Part shown: positions 45,434 to 53,720 of the stretch, in pieces
How the letters are laid out: the number at the start of each line of letters is the position of its first letter
Numbering within the stretch: the first letter of the stretch is position 1
NCBI GenBank assembly: GCA_965249785.1
Contig: CBDFMU010000046.1
Span: 26,280-90,279, forward strand
Length of the DNA: 64,000 bases
Direction: 5' to 3'
Origin: M3007 sp965249785
Lineage (GTDB): Bacteria; Bacteroidota; Bacteroidia; Chitinophagales; Saprospiraceae
Made by a program: the position numbers and the translations under genes
The notes under the pieces: model-generated
Databases searched by the model: none
What the model saw: the letters and a program-made list of their open reading frames with translations, nothing else
What the model was told of the DNA's origin: nothing

Positions 45434-46951
45434 TTACTGTTGTCGCACTTTGAGGCGCATACCGACTTTCACGCCGTCCAGGTTGTTCATTTTGCGCAGA
45501 CTTTCTACCGTCGTGGCGTATTGTCGGGCAATATCTTCCAGCGATTCATTGCGCTGGATGGTGTGATATTCGTACTGCGGCGGCTGATTCTCATTGCGGC
45601 GAAGTGCGGGTGCCAGGGTAAGCTCGGAAGAAGTAGCCGCTGGCTTTTTGCCGGGTGCAGCCGCTATTTCCGGTTTTTTGATTTTGTCCTGCGGCTGCAC
45701 GGGTGCTTGAATACGTCCGCTTTGGTGTTTTTGTACGATGACCGGGTGCCAGATCGAAAGGGCCATACCAACGGTCAGGTAATTGGAACTCAACTTATTC
45801 CAGGCCTTCAGGTGTTCGCCATTACAACCGACTTTGGCGGCAAAATCATTAATATGTTCCGGGCTTTGTACCACCACTGAAGATTCCCAGTAGCGACCAT
45901 CGCCGAGTTCCGCCCCGGTATACATATCGCTGTTTTCGAGCAGATAATTACGAGTGCCAAGTGTATTGAGATAACGCACGAAAGCGGGCATCACCCGTTG
46001 GGGCAAAATGACGAAATGACCATCTGCGGTGGGCGGCACGTAATCGCGCTTGAAACCCGGATTCAGGCTCTTGATAACGCTGTAAGAAATACCCGTAGCG
46101 TCAGAAATTGCCCGAAAGGACATGCCATCGTACACTTCGATATAAGAAGTCAATTGCTCATCGAAATCAGGATCGTACGGCTGGATAGCGTGCGCCTGAT
46201 AGTAATTGCAGATATAAGTGGCGGCAATAAAAGCAGGCACATAGTTGCGGGTTTCCTGCGGCAAATACTTCTGAATCACCCAGAAATTGTTGCTGTGGGC
46301 GCGTTTAATGGCAGAACTCACGCGACCTGGACCACTGTTATAAGCGGCCAGTGCCAAAGCCCAGTCATTATATTTATCGAATAATGATTTCAAATAACGG
46401 GCGGCAGCATCCGTGCTTTTCACGGGGTCGCTACGCTCTTCCACTACGCTGTTGTTGCGCAGGCCATAGTCGCTGCCAGTAGATGGCATAAACTGCCAGA
46501 GTCCCGTCGCGCCCACTTTGGAGACTGCTTTTGGGTTGAGCGCCGACTCTACCACCGATAAATATTTCAGATCGGTAGGCAAGCCATATTCTTTTAATTT
46601 TTGTTCAAAGAGCGGAAAATAAGTCAACCGACGACCCAACATACCCTTGGTTTTTTCGGTTTTCATCAGGGAATAAGTATTGATATACCCTTTCACTACG
46701 CCATTCGCCTTCAATTCCAGGCATCCATTCAGGTAAGACAATCGTTCGCGCAATTCTGCTTCGGTCAAGGAACGCGCTTCACCACCTAGACCTTTGGCAG
46801 TTAAAACACTTGAAATTACCTCGGAAAGCGTATCTGTGGGGTCCGCCAGGTCAGCATCTTGTACTACTTCCACTTGCTGCGCCATCAACGGGCCGGTAAA
46901 TAGTGCCAGTAACAAAACTAACCGGCAAACGACATGATTTCTCAACTGCAT
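45434..46951 (-). CDS. mltD: Membrane-bound lytic murein transglycosylase D
   Basis: A 505-residue exported enzyme from ATG 46951 (a TTG three codons upstream is less likely). Signal peptide: VVCRLVLLLALFTGPLMAQQ. The SLT/goose-lysozyme-type catalytic domain is at ~135-290, with the catalytic Glu in YLSVVESALNPKAVSK, and GATGLWQFMPSTG, NDWALALAAYNSGPGRV. A LysM domain closes the protein (~457-504, HTIQRNESLEDIARQYATTV). It cleaves the beta-1,4 bond between MurNAc and GlcNAc in peptidoglycan, forming 1,6-anhydro products. It is divergent from atpD. Confidence 0.92.
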   Translation of the reverse strand: MQLRNHVVCRLVLLLALFTGPLMAQQVEVVQDADLADPTDTLSEVISSVLTAKGLGGEARSLTEAELRERLSYLNGCLELKANGVVKGYINTYSLMKTEKTKGMLGRRLTYFPLFEQKLKEYGLPTDLKYLSVVESALNPKAVSKVGATGLWQFMPSTGSDYGLRNNSVVEERSDPVKSTDAAARYLKSLFDKYNDWALALAAYNSGPGRVSSAIKRAHSNNFWVIQKYLPQETRNYVPAFIAATYICNYYQAHAIQPYDPDFDEQLTSYIEVYDGMSFRAISDATGISYSVIKSLNPGFKRDYVPPTADGHFVILPQRVMPAFVRYLNTLGTRNYLLENSDMYTGAELGDGRYWESSVVVQSPEHINDFAAKVGCNGEHLKAWNKLSSNYLTVGMALSIWHPVIVQKHQSGRIQAPVQPQDKIKKPEIAAAPGKKPAATSSELTLAPALRRNENQPPQYEYHTIQRNESLEDIARQYATTVESLRKMNNLDGVKVGMRLKVRQQ

Positions 46952-47345
46952 GAGGGTCAAATACTTTTGAAGTAAAAAGAAGAAGGGCGATTAGGGCGCT
47001 TTCAAGGTATGGGCGAATAAACGTGAATGCCCAATTTTTATTCTTTGAAACAGTTAAATGCGCCCTACGCAAGAACCAGACCAAGAAGGCTTTTTCGAGA
47101 GAAGTCTGCAAAAGTCGAATAAACCACCTATTCATAGGAGGTGTCAATGTGTTAAATTACAAATCGTTCACAAGTTAATTATTTTCGAAATAAAATTTTG
47201 ACGCAGAAAAAGCCGCCACTGCCTATAGTTTTTCAGTAAACAGCTGTACTTTTGCGCGGCTTTTAAAGAAATTGCGCTGTCTGGCCCTCAAATCTACTGC
47301 CGAGACCGGCAAAATGGCGCAGTAAACCAAACATCATTTCGTTCT
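46952..47345. other. 394-bp divergent intergenic region (mltD/atpD) with the atpD promoter
   Basis: The only clear element is a -7 box TACTTTTG (47247-47254), ~92 bp before the atpD start. It is preceded by AT-rich sequence without a good -33 TTG at 20 bp. No repeat arrays lie here, unlike most other gaps, which fits a region under promoter constraint. Nothing else, including RNA genes, was recognised. Confidence 0.4.
47247..47254 (+). promoter_or_regulatory. -7 element (TACTTTTG) upstream of atpD
   Basis: An exact TAnnTTTG match ~92 bp upstream of the atpD start codon. The -33 half is weak, so this is a moderate prediction. Confidence 0.45.
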
Positions 47346-48863
47346 ATGGCTAATATTGGTCGTATTAAGCAAATTATCGGTGCCGTGGTGGACGTTGACT
47401 TCAGCGGCCCAAACAGTGAACTGCCCGAAATACTCAACGCACTCGAAATTACGCGCGCCGATGGCACTAAACTCGTACTCGAAGTGCAGCGTCACCTCGG
47501 CGAAGACGGGGTGCGTACCATTGCAATGGACTCCACCGATGGACTCATGCGGGGCATCGAATGCGTAGACACTGGTTCGCCCATCGCTATGCCAGTCGGT
47601 CAGGCGGTGCGTGGTCGCCTGTTCAACGTAGTCGGCGAGGCCATTGACGGCATCGGCAAAGTGGAAAAAGGCAAGGACGCTTACGTGATCCACCGCAAAC
47701 CACCCGCCTACGAAGACCTCTCTACGGAACGCGAAATTCTGTACACTGGAATCAAGGTAATTGACTTGATCGAGCCTTATGCCAAAGGGGGTAAAATTGG
47801 TCTCTTTGGTGGGGCTGGCGTGGGCAAAACGGTGTTGATCATGGAGTTGATCAACAATATTGCCAAGGCTTACGACGGGATGTCGGTGTTTGCCGGTGTT
47901 GGCGAGCGTACCCGCGAAGGCAATGACTTGCTGCGTGAAATGATCGAATCGAACGTAATCAAATACGGCGAAGAGTTCAAGCACTCGATGGAAGAAGGTG
48001 GCTGGGACCTCGACAAGGTAGATATGAAAAGCCTGGCCGAGTCGCAGGCCACGCTGGTGTTTGGTCAGATGAACGAACCCCCCGGTGCTCGCGCCCGGGT
48101 GGCCCTTTCCGGCCTGACGATGGCCGAATATTTCCGCGATGGCGATCTAAGCGACCCTTCTGGTGGCCGTGATATTCTTTTCTTTGTAGATAATATCTTC
48201 CGCTTCACACAAGCGGGTTCCGAAGTGTCCGCTCTGTTAGGCCGGATGCCTTCTGCAGTGGGCTATCAGCCGACGCTGGCTACCGAAATGGGGATCATGC
48301 AAGAGCGGATTACGTCTACCAAACGCGGTTCAATCACTTCCGTACAGGCTGTATATGTACCTGCCGATGACTTGACTGACCCGGCTCCGGCTACCACGTT
48401 CGCTCACTTGGATGCCACGACGGTATTGGATCGTAAAATCGCTTCCCTCGGTATTTATCCGGCTGTGGATCCGCTCAATTCCACTTCGCGTATTCTCGAT
48501 CCGAAAATCATCGGTGAAGAACACTATCGTTGTGCCCAGCGGGTGAAACAGATTTTGCAACGCTACAACGAGTTGCAGGATATCATCGCTATCCTCGGTA
48601 TGGAAGAACTTTCCGACGAAGATAAACTGATCGTGGGTCGTGCCCGCCGCGTGCAACGCTTCCTGTCGCAGCCCTTCCACGTAGCCGAGCAGTTCACCGG
48701 CCTGAAAGGGGTGTTGGTGCCAATTGATGAAACCATCCGTGGCTTCAACATGATTATGGATGGCGAAATGGACGCATATCCAGAAGCGTCGTTCAACCTG
48801 GTCGGTACTATTGATGATGCTATGGCCAAGGGCAAAAAACTGATGTCGGAAGCCGAGAATTAA
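47346..48863 (+). CDS. atpD: F-type ATP synthase subunit beta
   Basis: A 505-residue catalytic beta subunit of F1 ATP synthase. Walker A is GLFGGAGVGKTVLIMELINN, Walker B and the catalytic Glu lie in AGVGERTREGNDLL, the DELSEED-region analogue is GMEELSDEDKLIV, and QMNEPPGARARVALSGLTMA, LLGRMPSAVGYQPTLATEMG are fully conserved. Length is somewhat above the 460-residue average, as in Bacteroidota. It is transcribed with atpC, as in this phylum, where atpDC lie apart from the main atp operon. A 90-bp heptamer array separates the two genes. Confidence 0.97.
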   Translation: MANIGRIKQIIGAVVDVDFSGPNSELPEILNALEITRADGTKLVLEVQRHLGEDGVRTIAMDSTDGLMRGIECVDTGSPIAMPVGQAVRGRLFNVVGEAIDGIGKVEKGKDAYVIHRKPPAYEDLSTEREILYTGIKVIDLIEPYAKGGKIGLFGGAGVGKTVLIMELINNIAKAYDGMSVFAGVGERTREGNDLLREMIESNVIKYGEEFKHSMEEGGWDLDKVDMKSLAESQATLVFGQMNEPPGARARVALSGLTMAEYFRDGDLSDPSGGRDILFFVDNIFRFTQAGSEVSALLGRMPSAVGYQPTLATEMGIMQERITSTKRGSITSVQAVYVPADDLTDPAPATTFAHLDATTVLDRKIASLGIYPAVDPLNSTSRILDPKIIGEEHYRCAQRVKQILQRYNELQDIIAILGMEELSDEDKLIVGRARRVQRFLSQPFHVAEQFTGLKGVLVPIDETIRGFNMIMDGEMDAYPEASFNLVGTIDDAMAKGKKLMSEAEN

Positions 48864-48866
48864 AGG

Positions 48867-48944
48867 AGTTATGAGTTATGAGTTATGAGTTATTTTTGGG
48901 CTCACGATTCTTGACTCATAACTTATAACTCATAACTCATAACT
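48867..48944. repeat. GAGTTAT heptamer array between atpD and atpC
   Basis: GAGTTATGAGTTATGAGTTATGAGTTAT at 48867-48893 faces ACTCATAACTTATAACTCATAACTCATAACT at 48914-48944 with a ~20-nt loop, so the whole intergenic segment can fold into one long hairpin. It occupies the place where the atpC leader would be, ending eight bases before the GTG start. Confidence 0.8.
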
Positions 48945-48952
48945 GTATAGAA

Positions 48953-49201
48953 GTGAATTTGATCATTCTCTCTCCCGAAAAGGAAATCTTCTCCGGCGCA
49001 GTGAAATCGGTGAAAGTGCCCGGTACGGTCGGCTATTTTCAAATGCTGGAAAACCATGCACCCATCGTTTCGTCTTTGCAAAAAGGAGAAGTGAGCATCG
49101 TAAAAGCGGACGGCGAAAAAATGACCTTCCCCGTGGATGGCGGTTTCGTGGAACTGCTGAATAATGAGGTGTCGCTGCTGATTTCCGGGGTGAAAGCCTG
49201 A
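48953..49201 (+). CDS. atpC: F-type ATP synthase subunit epsilon
   Basis: An 82-residue short epsilon subunit, consisting of only the N-terminal beta-sandwich (MNLIILSPEKEIFSGAVKSV, KVPGTVGYFQMLENHAPIVS), as in Bacteroidota, which lack the C-terminal helical hairpin. It joins gamma in the central stalk of F1. The start is GTG at 48953; no ATG in frame precedes it and translation may be coupled through the folded repeat array upstream. A strong terminator follows 22 bp after the stop. Confidence 0.92.
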   Translation: MNLIILSPEKEIFSGAVKSVKVPGTVGYFQMLENHAPIVSSLQKGEVSIVKADGEKMTFPVDGGFVELLNNEVSLLISGVKA

Positions 49202-49223
49202 AATAAAAGTTTTTACAAGGTAG

Positions 49224-49263
49224 AAAACGCTCTTTTTGGCTGTTGCCGGAAAGAGCGTTTTTC
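49224..49263 (+). terminator. Rho-independent terminator of atpDC
   Basis: AAAACGCTCTTT pairs perfectly over 12 bp with AAAGAGCGTTTT around a 14-nt loop, followed by TTCTT. It closes the atpD-atpC unit. Confidence 0.85.
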
Positions 49264-49293
49264 TTGTAAGCACAAAACTTTAGAGATTCCGTA

Positions 49294-49406
49294 CATTGTA
49301 AACTAAGGTGTTTTGAGTATTGGAAGATTTGAGTATTCGATCATTTGCCTGATTGTCAAGTGTTTTAATCAATTTCTCGCATCCTCCATAAATTTAATTT
49401 ACAATG
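49294..49406 (-). repeat. MITE-like dispersed repeat, copy 2 (113 bp)
   Basis: Matches the reverse complement of 2211-2329 from end to end, with ends CATTGTAAACTAA and TTAATTTACAATG forming a 13-bp near-perfect inverted repeat. Shared internal blocks include TTTTGAGTATT, GATTTGAGTATTCGATCA and TTTTAAT. It lies just after the atpC terminator, in non-coding sequence. Confidence 0.65.
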
Positions 49407-49539
49407 GATTCAGCCCCCACCTGAATCTCCAATAGAGGAATAATTCAGCTGCAAACAAGCCCATTTAGCGTCAAACAGGCTGTCCATTTGCGCCAAATCA
49501 CGATTACTACCGCAAACGTCGCCAGCTGGCAGGCTTTTT

Positions 49540-49570
49540 TTGGGGGTAATGGCCAAATTACCTACTTTTG
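49540..49570 (+). promoter_or_regulatory. Promoter of the DUF4249-like lipoprotein gene
   Basis: TTG at 49540-49542 and TACTTTTG at 49563-49570 are separated by 20 bases, an excellent match to the Bacteroidota consensus, 39 bp before the start codon. The 408-bp gap 49202-49609 otherwise holds the atpC terminator and the MITE-like repeat. Confidence 0.7.
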
Positions 49571-49609
49571 CCACCCAACCATCAGCCTCGCTGTTGATGT
49601 CACGCAAAC

Positions 49610-50644
49610 ATGAAAAAACTACTGATTTTCCTGCCCATTATAGCTTTCCTGGCCAGCTGCTCCAATGATTTTGAGGTGGCCGCTCCCTGGAAAGAAATTC
49701 CGGTGGTCTATGCTATTCTCTCCGCTAAAGATTCGGCGCAGTATATACGCATCGAAAAAGCCTTTCTTGACCCGCAAACCAATGCGCTCGAAATCGCTCA
49801 GATCGCCGATTCGCTCTACTATCCTGCCGATGCTATCAGCGTTTATCTGGAACGCACCAGCAATAATACGCAGGTGCAACTCACGCGGGTAGATGGCAAT
49901 CTGGAAGGCTTTCCGCGCAAAAGCGGCATTTTCGCTACGCAGCCCAACTGGCTGTATAAAATAAAAACTCCCGCCGGGCAAGCCCTCGCCGCCGGCGAAA
50001 AGTACCGACTGGTGATCAAGCGGGCCGATGGCAAAGCCGATATTACGGCGGAAACCACCATTCCCGGCGATTTCAGCTTTACGGTCCCCAACCAGCAGCA
50101 GTCGCCGCCTTTGCTCAACTTCTTTAACGCCCAAACCACGAGCATCCGCTGGCGCACAGACGTGAATGGGGTTTATTTCAATGCGTACATTACGGTACGC
50201 TACCGCGAAGAAGCCCCCAATGGCGCGACACTGGCCCACAAAACCTTGGTCTGGTCGGCTTTCAGCAACCAACGCCGTACCGATAATACGGTCGGCAACG
50301 GCCAATATGTGGGCGAAGCCGAAATAAATGGCCAGGACTTTTTTCAGTTTTTGCATGATAGCATTCCTGCCGTGACCAATAATGACCGCTATCGGTATTT
50401 TGAGTTTGCCGACATGAAGCTCGAAGGCGGAGGCAGCGAAATAGCGCAATACCTTTCTACGGCCAGTGTAGCCAGCGGCATCACCAGCGCGGAGACCATT
50501 CCTACTTATACCAACATTTCCGAGGGCTTTGGTATATTTACGGGTAAGAACCACACCACCTTACCGAATATCAAGATCGAAACCAAGACGGTAGACGAGA
50601 TGAATCGCAATGCACTCACCGTCGGGTTGAACTTCCGTTATTGA
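49610..50644 (+). CDS. DUF4249-like outer-membrane lipoprotein
   Basis: A 344-residue lipoprotein with the signal MKKLLIFLPIIAFLASC (lipobox LASC). The start of the mature part (FEVAAPWKEIPVVYAILSAK, DSAQYIRIEKAFLDP) and the beta-rich body (ISVYLERTSNNTQVQLTRVD, AAGEKYRLVIKRADGKADIT) match the DUF4249 family, which in Bacteroidota is often encoded near TonB-dependent receptors; none is adjacent here. It would sit in the outer membrane, perhaps as a surface-facing accessory. It has its own promoter and a terminator, so it is a single-gene unit. Confidence 0.78.
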   Translation: MKKLLIFLPIIAFLASCSNDFEVAAPWKEIPVVYAILSAKDSAQYIRIEKAFLDPQTNALEIAQIADSLYYPADAISVYLERTSNNTQVQLTRVDGNLEGFPRKSGIFATQPNWLYKIKTPAGQALAAGEKYRLVIKRADGKADITAETTIPGDFSFTVPNQQQSPPLLNFFNAQTTSIRWRTDVNGVYFNAYITVRYREEAPNGATLAHKTLVWSAFSNQRRTDNTVGNGQYVGEAEINGQDFFQFLHDSIPAVTNNDRYRYFEFADMKLEGGGSEIAQYLSTASVASGITSAETIPTYTNISEGFGIFTGKNHTTLPNIKIETKTVDEMNRNALTVGLNFRY

Positions 50645-50670
50645 GAGAAGTAAGCCGTTAGAGAAAATAC

Positions 50671-50710
50671 GCCGGGTTCCTTTGGTTGAAGGAGTCCGGC
50701 CTATTTTTTT
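50671..50710 (+). terminator. Rho-independent terminator of the lipoprotein gene
   Basis: GCCGGGTTCCTT pairs with AAGGAGTCCGGC (12 bp, two G-T wobbles) around TTGGTTG-type loop bases and is followed by a run of seven T at 50704-50710. It begins 26 bp after the stop codon. Confidence 0.8.
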
Positions 50711-50906
50711 ATGGCTTGGGCCGTTCTTACCTGGTTTTTTATCAAAGATTAAAAAAGTTTATACGATAAACAAAGTGTTTTCAAAGATATTTATTTCACA
50801 AAAGGTTTATCAAAATTTAACATAAATAATTAGCAATCAAATTTTTACATTAATATATTCATATAGTAAGTCAATTTTTATTCTTCACAAGAAGTAAAAA
50901 ATGTTA

Positions 50907-50937
50907 TTGCATACTGAAAAACCGCCTCGCACTTTTG
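50907..50937 (+). promoter_or_regulatory. Promoter-like element ahead of the candidate ncRNA
   Basis: TTG at 50907-50909 and CACTTTTG at 50930-50937 are separated by 20 bases. The -7 box differs from TAnnTTTG at one position (C for T). The predicted transcript start is near 50944. Confidence 0.45.
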
Positions 50938-50943
50938 TGCTAT

Positions 50944-51217
50944 GAACGGTGGTGATTAATGAATTGCCGCTAACTGAGATATGTTCATGGGATTATACAC
51001 ATTCAGGTGCGAAGGTGCGTCTTTCTGTCGAAGCAAGACGCACCCGCTTGAAACCGCCCACTCCAGTTAGCCGACACCGATACCTGCACGCTCCCGCTAA
51101 CGTGCACGATTATCCCCAAATACTCGCTCCGTTTTGGAGCCCTTCTTTCGAAATGTTCATGGGATTATAATTTGTTGTTACAGAGCCGCACCAAACGAGG
51201 TGCGGCTTCTTTTTTTT
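50944..51217 (+). ncRNA. Candidate structured non-coding RNA (~270 nt)
   Basis: Between a promoter-like element and a strong terminator there is no credible protein gene, but four stems are visible: GGTGCGTCTT/AAGACGCACC (10 bp, 51014-51044), TGCACG/CGTGCA (51085-51106), GCTCC/GGAGC (51126-51140), and the terminator AGCCGCACC/GGTGCGGCT (9 bp, 51184-51207) with ten T-rich bases after it. The 17-base sequence ATGTTCATGGGATTATA occurs twice (50981-50997 and 51153-51169), enclosing the stems. The class is not recognised; it is not tmRNA or RNase P by any motif I can see. Confidence 0.5.
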
Positions 51218-51310
51218 ATCCACCGAAGCCTTTCAGTGAAAGTGGGTGCATTGGCTTGTTGGTTATATGCTGCCTCTTTGGTCAAGAGGAGTTCAATGCT
51301 GGGCTCCACC

Positions 51311-51436
51311 CGCCTTTGCCCGAAATAGGACTTCGACGGGTAAAAGTTAGTACATCAATAGCGAGAGCCTCCCTACCTTTACCCGCCATAGCCGCAGGCG
51401 GGTTCAACTTAATAGTCCTAATTTCCCGCAAAGGCG
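51311..51436. repeat. Nested inverted-repeat (foldback) element upstream of panB
   Basis: Outer arms CGCCTTTGCCCGAAATAGGAC (51311-51331) and the reverse complement of 51412-51436 (CGCCTTTGCGGGAAATTAGG) match over ~23 bp with two substitutions and one indel. Inside, CGGGTAAA/TTTACCCG and ACCCGCC/GGCGGGT form further stems. The element separates the ncRNA terminator from panB and may be a dispersed palindromic unit; no second copy was seen here. Confidence 0.5.
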
Positions 51437-51497
51437 CGCCGCTATGACCATTGTATTCTTTTCTACAACTTCCATAGTCCAACGTCCAAATCTTCCC

Positions 51498-52316
51498 ATG
51501 TCTGCTTCTACCGGCGAAATCAAACGGGTGACCACGCACGTCATCCAGGCCATGAAAAATCGCGGCGAAAAAATCGCCATGCTCACTGCCTACGACTTCT
51601 CAATGGCCCGCATCCTCGATGAGGCCGGCATTGACATCCTGCTGGTCGGCGACTCGGCCTCCAACGTGATGGCCGGCCACGAGACTACCCTACCCATCAC
51701 GCTCGACCAGATGATCTATCACGCCCAGTCAGTGGTACGCGCCGTGCACCGGGCGATGGTAGTGGTGGATTTGCCTTTCGGCAGTTACCAATCCAATCCG
51801 GAAATCGCGCTGTCGAGTGCCATTCGGGTAATGAAGGAATCAGGTGCCCACGCTATCAAACTGGAAGGCGGCGCGGAAGTGGAGAAATCCATCAAGCGTA
51901 TCCTGATGGCCGGCATTCCCGTGATGGGTCACCTGGGATTGACCCCGCAGAGTATTTACAAATTCGGTACCTACACCGTGCGCGCCAAAGAAGAGGTGGA
52001 AGCCCAAAAACTCCGCGACGATGCTCAATTGCTGCAAGCACTGGGTTGCTTTGCATTGGTGCTGGAAAAAATACCGGCGACACTCACCCAAATTGTTTCT
52101 GAAAGTCTCGATATCCCGACCATCGGTATTGGTGCGGGCCAACACGCGGACGGTCAGGTGCTGGTGACGCACGATATGCTGGGGATTACCAAAGATTTTA
52201 AACCCCGTTTTCTGCGTCGTTATCTCGAACTATTCGAGGCAATGGGCGAGGCCACCAAACACTACATTGCGGATGTGAAAGCGAAGAGTTTCCCGAATGA
52301 TTCGGAGCAGTACTAA
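51498..52316 (+). CDS. panB: 3-methyl-2-oxobutanoate hydroxymethyltransferase
   Basis: A 272-residue PanB, which adds a hydroxymethyl group from 5,10-methylene-THF to 2-oxoisovalerate to form ketopantoate, the first committed step to pantothenate. Family blocks include MLTAYDFSMARILDEAGIDI, LLVGDSASNVMAGHETTLPI, VVVDLPFGSY, AIKLEGGAEV, GIPVMGHLGLTPQSI and IPTIGIGAGQHADGQVLVTHD. Length is normal. The ATG at 51498 gives the usual N-terminus; the frame is open 18 codons further upstream (MTIVFFSTTSIVQRPNLP) without similarity. A duplicated repeat follows the stop. Confidence 0.95.
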   Translation: MSASTGEIKRVTTHVIQAMKNRGEKIAMLTAYDFSMARILDEAGIDILLVGDSASNVMAGHETTLPITLDQMIYHAQSVVRAVHRAMVVVDLPFGSYQSNPEIALSSAIRVMKESGAHAIKLEGGAEVEKSIKRILMAGIPVMGHLGLTPQSIYKFGTYTVRAKEEVEAQKLRDDAQLLQALGCFALVLEKIPATLTQIVSESLDIPTIGIGAGQHADGQVLVTHDMLGITKDFKPRFLRRYLELFEAMGEATKHYIADVKAKSFPNDSEQY

Positions 52317-52386
52317 AGAAGCAAAAGGCAAAATAGCCATCTGCGAAAACGCTGGACCATAAAATTGCGTTGTCTTTGCTTTTTTA

Positions 52387-52636
52387 CCTGTTAGCCCCCC
52401 TCCTACTCCCCCCATAATGGGGGAGGGTAGATTGTGTAGAAGTAAAATCTGTGCTCTTTTCTTTGCTAATTTGCTCTTTGCCTGTTGCTTTTTTGCTTCC
52501 CAATAAAAACCGGAATGTTGCCTCGCTCCGTTTGCCTATTGCTCTTTGCCTGTTAGCCCCCCTCCTACTCCCCCCATAATGGGGGAGGGTAGATTGTGTA
52601 GAAGTAAAATCTGTGCTCTTTTCTTTGCTAATTTGC
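52387..52636. repeat. Two 88-bp identical direct repeats with a C/G palindrome and TTTGC words
   Basis: Bases 52387-52474 and 52549-52636 are identical (period 162). Each has CCCCCCTCCTACTCCCCCC-ATAAT-GGGGGAGGG, able to form a strong stem, then a unique tail (AGATTGTGTAGAAGTAAAATC) and TTTGCTAATTTGC words. The 74-bp spacer is also built of TTTGCCTGTTGC-like words. The array fills the panB-mltG gap; the mltG start codon lies 17 bp after the second copy. Confidence 0.85.
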
Positions 52637-52652
52637 CCTTTGCCTTCTCTTT

Positions 52653-53702
52653 ATGCAACCAGAAAATTCCTCCAAACGCGGCCAAATCGGCCTGGTATTA
52701 CTTGTATTGCTTGCCGTCGGTGCTTATTTTGCCTGGGAACCCTTAAAAGCCATTTATTTTTCCGGGGTACCGAAAAACATGGGGAAATCCTATCTGCTCA
52801 TCCCCACTGGCTCCAATTTTGAACAGGTCGTAACACTTTTGAAAAATGGTCACTTTATCGAAGACGAGGCGAGTTTCCGCTGGCTGGCCGAAGAAATGAA
52901 ATACAAACGCGACACCATGAAAGCGGGTCGCTATGAAATAGAGCCTGGCTGGAGCAATCGCGACCTCATCAGTCACCTGCGACTGGGCAAGCAAGCTCCG
53001 GTGAAAGTGGTGCTCAACAACGAGCGATTGCCAGAAGAAGTAGCTGGTAAAGTGGCGCGTTTTATTGAGGCGGATTCTCTGTCGTTGCTCGCGACTTTCC
53101 GCGATTCGGTATTTTTGGCGGAGATCGGCTACCAGCCGGAGACGTTGATGTCAATTTTTATTCCCAACACTTACGAGATGTATTGGAACACGGATGCTCC
53201 GGGTTTTGTGCGAAAAATGCTCAAAGAACATGATGCTTTTTGGGACAAAAACGACCGCCGCGCAAAGATCAAAGCCATGAACCTCACGGAAGAAGAAGCC
53301 TATACGCTCGCTTCTATTGTGGAACGCGAAACCAATTCTATGGCCGAAAGACCTGTCATTGCCGGGGTCTATCTCAACCGCCTGGCAATCGGAATGCGTC
53401 TGCAAGCCGATCCCACCGCCGTTTTTGCCACCCGCGATTTTGCTACTCACCGCGTCACGGACTACCATACCAGTTTCGACTCGCCTTACAATACTTATAT
53501 CTACAAAGGACTGCCGCCCGGCCCGATCAGTATGGCTTCTATTTCCAGCCTGGAAGCGGTGATCAATCCGCAAAAACACGATTATCTTTATTTTTGTGCC
53601 AAGCCCGACGACTCCGGCACCCACGCTTTCGCGGTCACTTATGCCGCGCATCTAGTGAACGCTAATCGGTTTCAGGCCTGGGTGCGACAACGGGGAATGT
53701 GA
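52653..53702 (+). CDS. mltG: Endolytic murein transglycosylase MltG
   Basis: A 349-residue YceG-family enzyme. One N-terminal TM helix (IGLVLLVLLAVGAYFAW, ~11-27) anchors it; the LysM-like subdomain (IPTGSNFEQVVTLLKNGHFI) precedes the catalytic domain with the essential Glu in LASIVERETNSMAERPVIAG, QADPTAVFA and SPYNTYIYKGLPPGPISMAS. MltG cleaves nascent glycan strands, acting as the terminase that sets strand length. It follows the duplicated repeat unit and has no clear promoter of its own, since the whole leader is repeat sequence. Confidence 0.94.
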   Translation: MQPENSSKRGQIGLVLLVLLAVGAYFAWEPLKAIYFSGVPKNMGKSYLLIPTGSNFEQVVTLLKNGHFIEDEASFRWLAEEMKYKRDTMKAGRYEIEPGWSNRDLISHLRLGKQAPVKVVLNNERLPEEVAGKVARFIEADSLSLLATFRDSVFLAEIGYQPETLMSIFIPNTYEMYWNTDAPGFVRKMLKEHDAFWDKNDRRAKIKAMNLTEEEAYTLASIVERETNSMAERPVIAGVYLNRLAIGMRLQADPTAVFATRDFATHRVTDYHTSFDSPYNTYIYKGLPPGPISMASISSLEAVINPQKHDYLYFCAKPDDSGTHAFAVTYAAHLVNANRFQAWVRQRGM

Positions 53703-53720
53703 AAGAGCTGTTCATTTCTC

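Noticed and set aside
49619..50554. A 311-residue minus-strand gene opposite the lipoprotein
   Set aside because: It is antisense to a lipoprotein gene with signal peptide, lipobox, promoter and terminator on the plus strand.
50949..51170. A 73-residue plus-strand gene in the candidate RNA region
   Set aside because: Runs through the stems and direct repeats, with no similarity or codon bias; the non-coding RNA model explains the sequence better.
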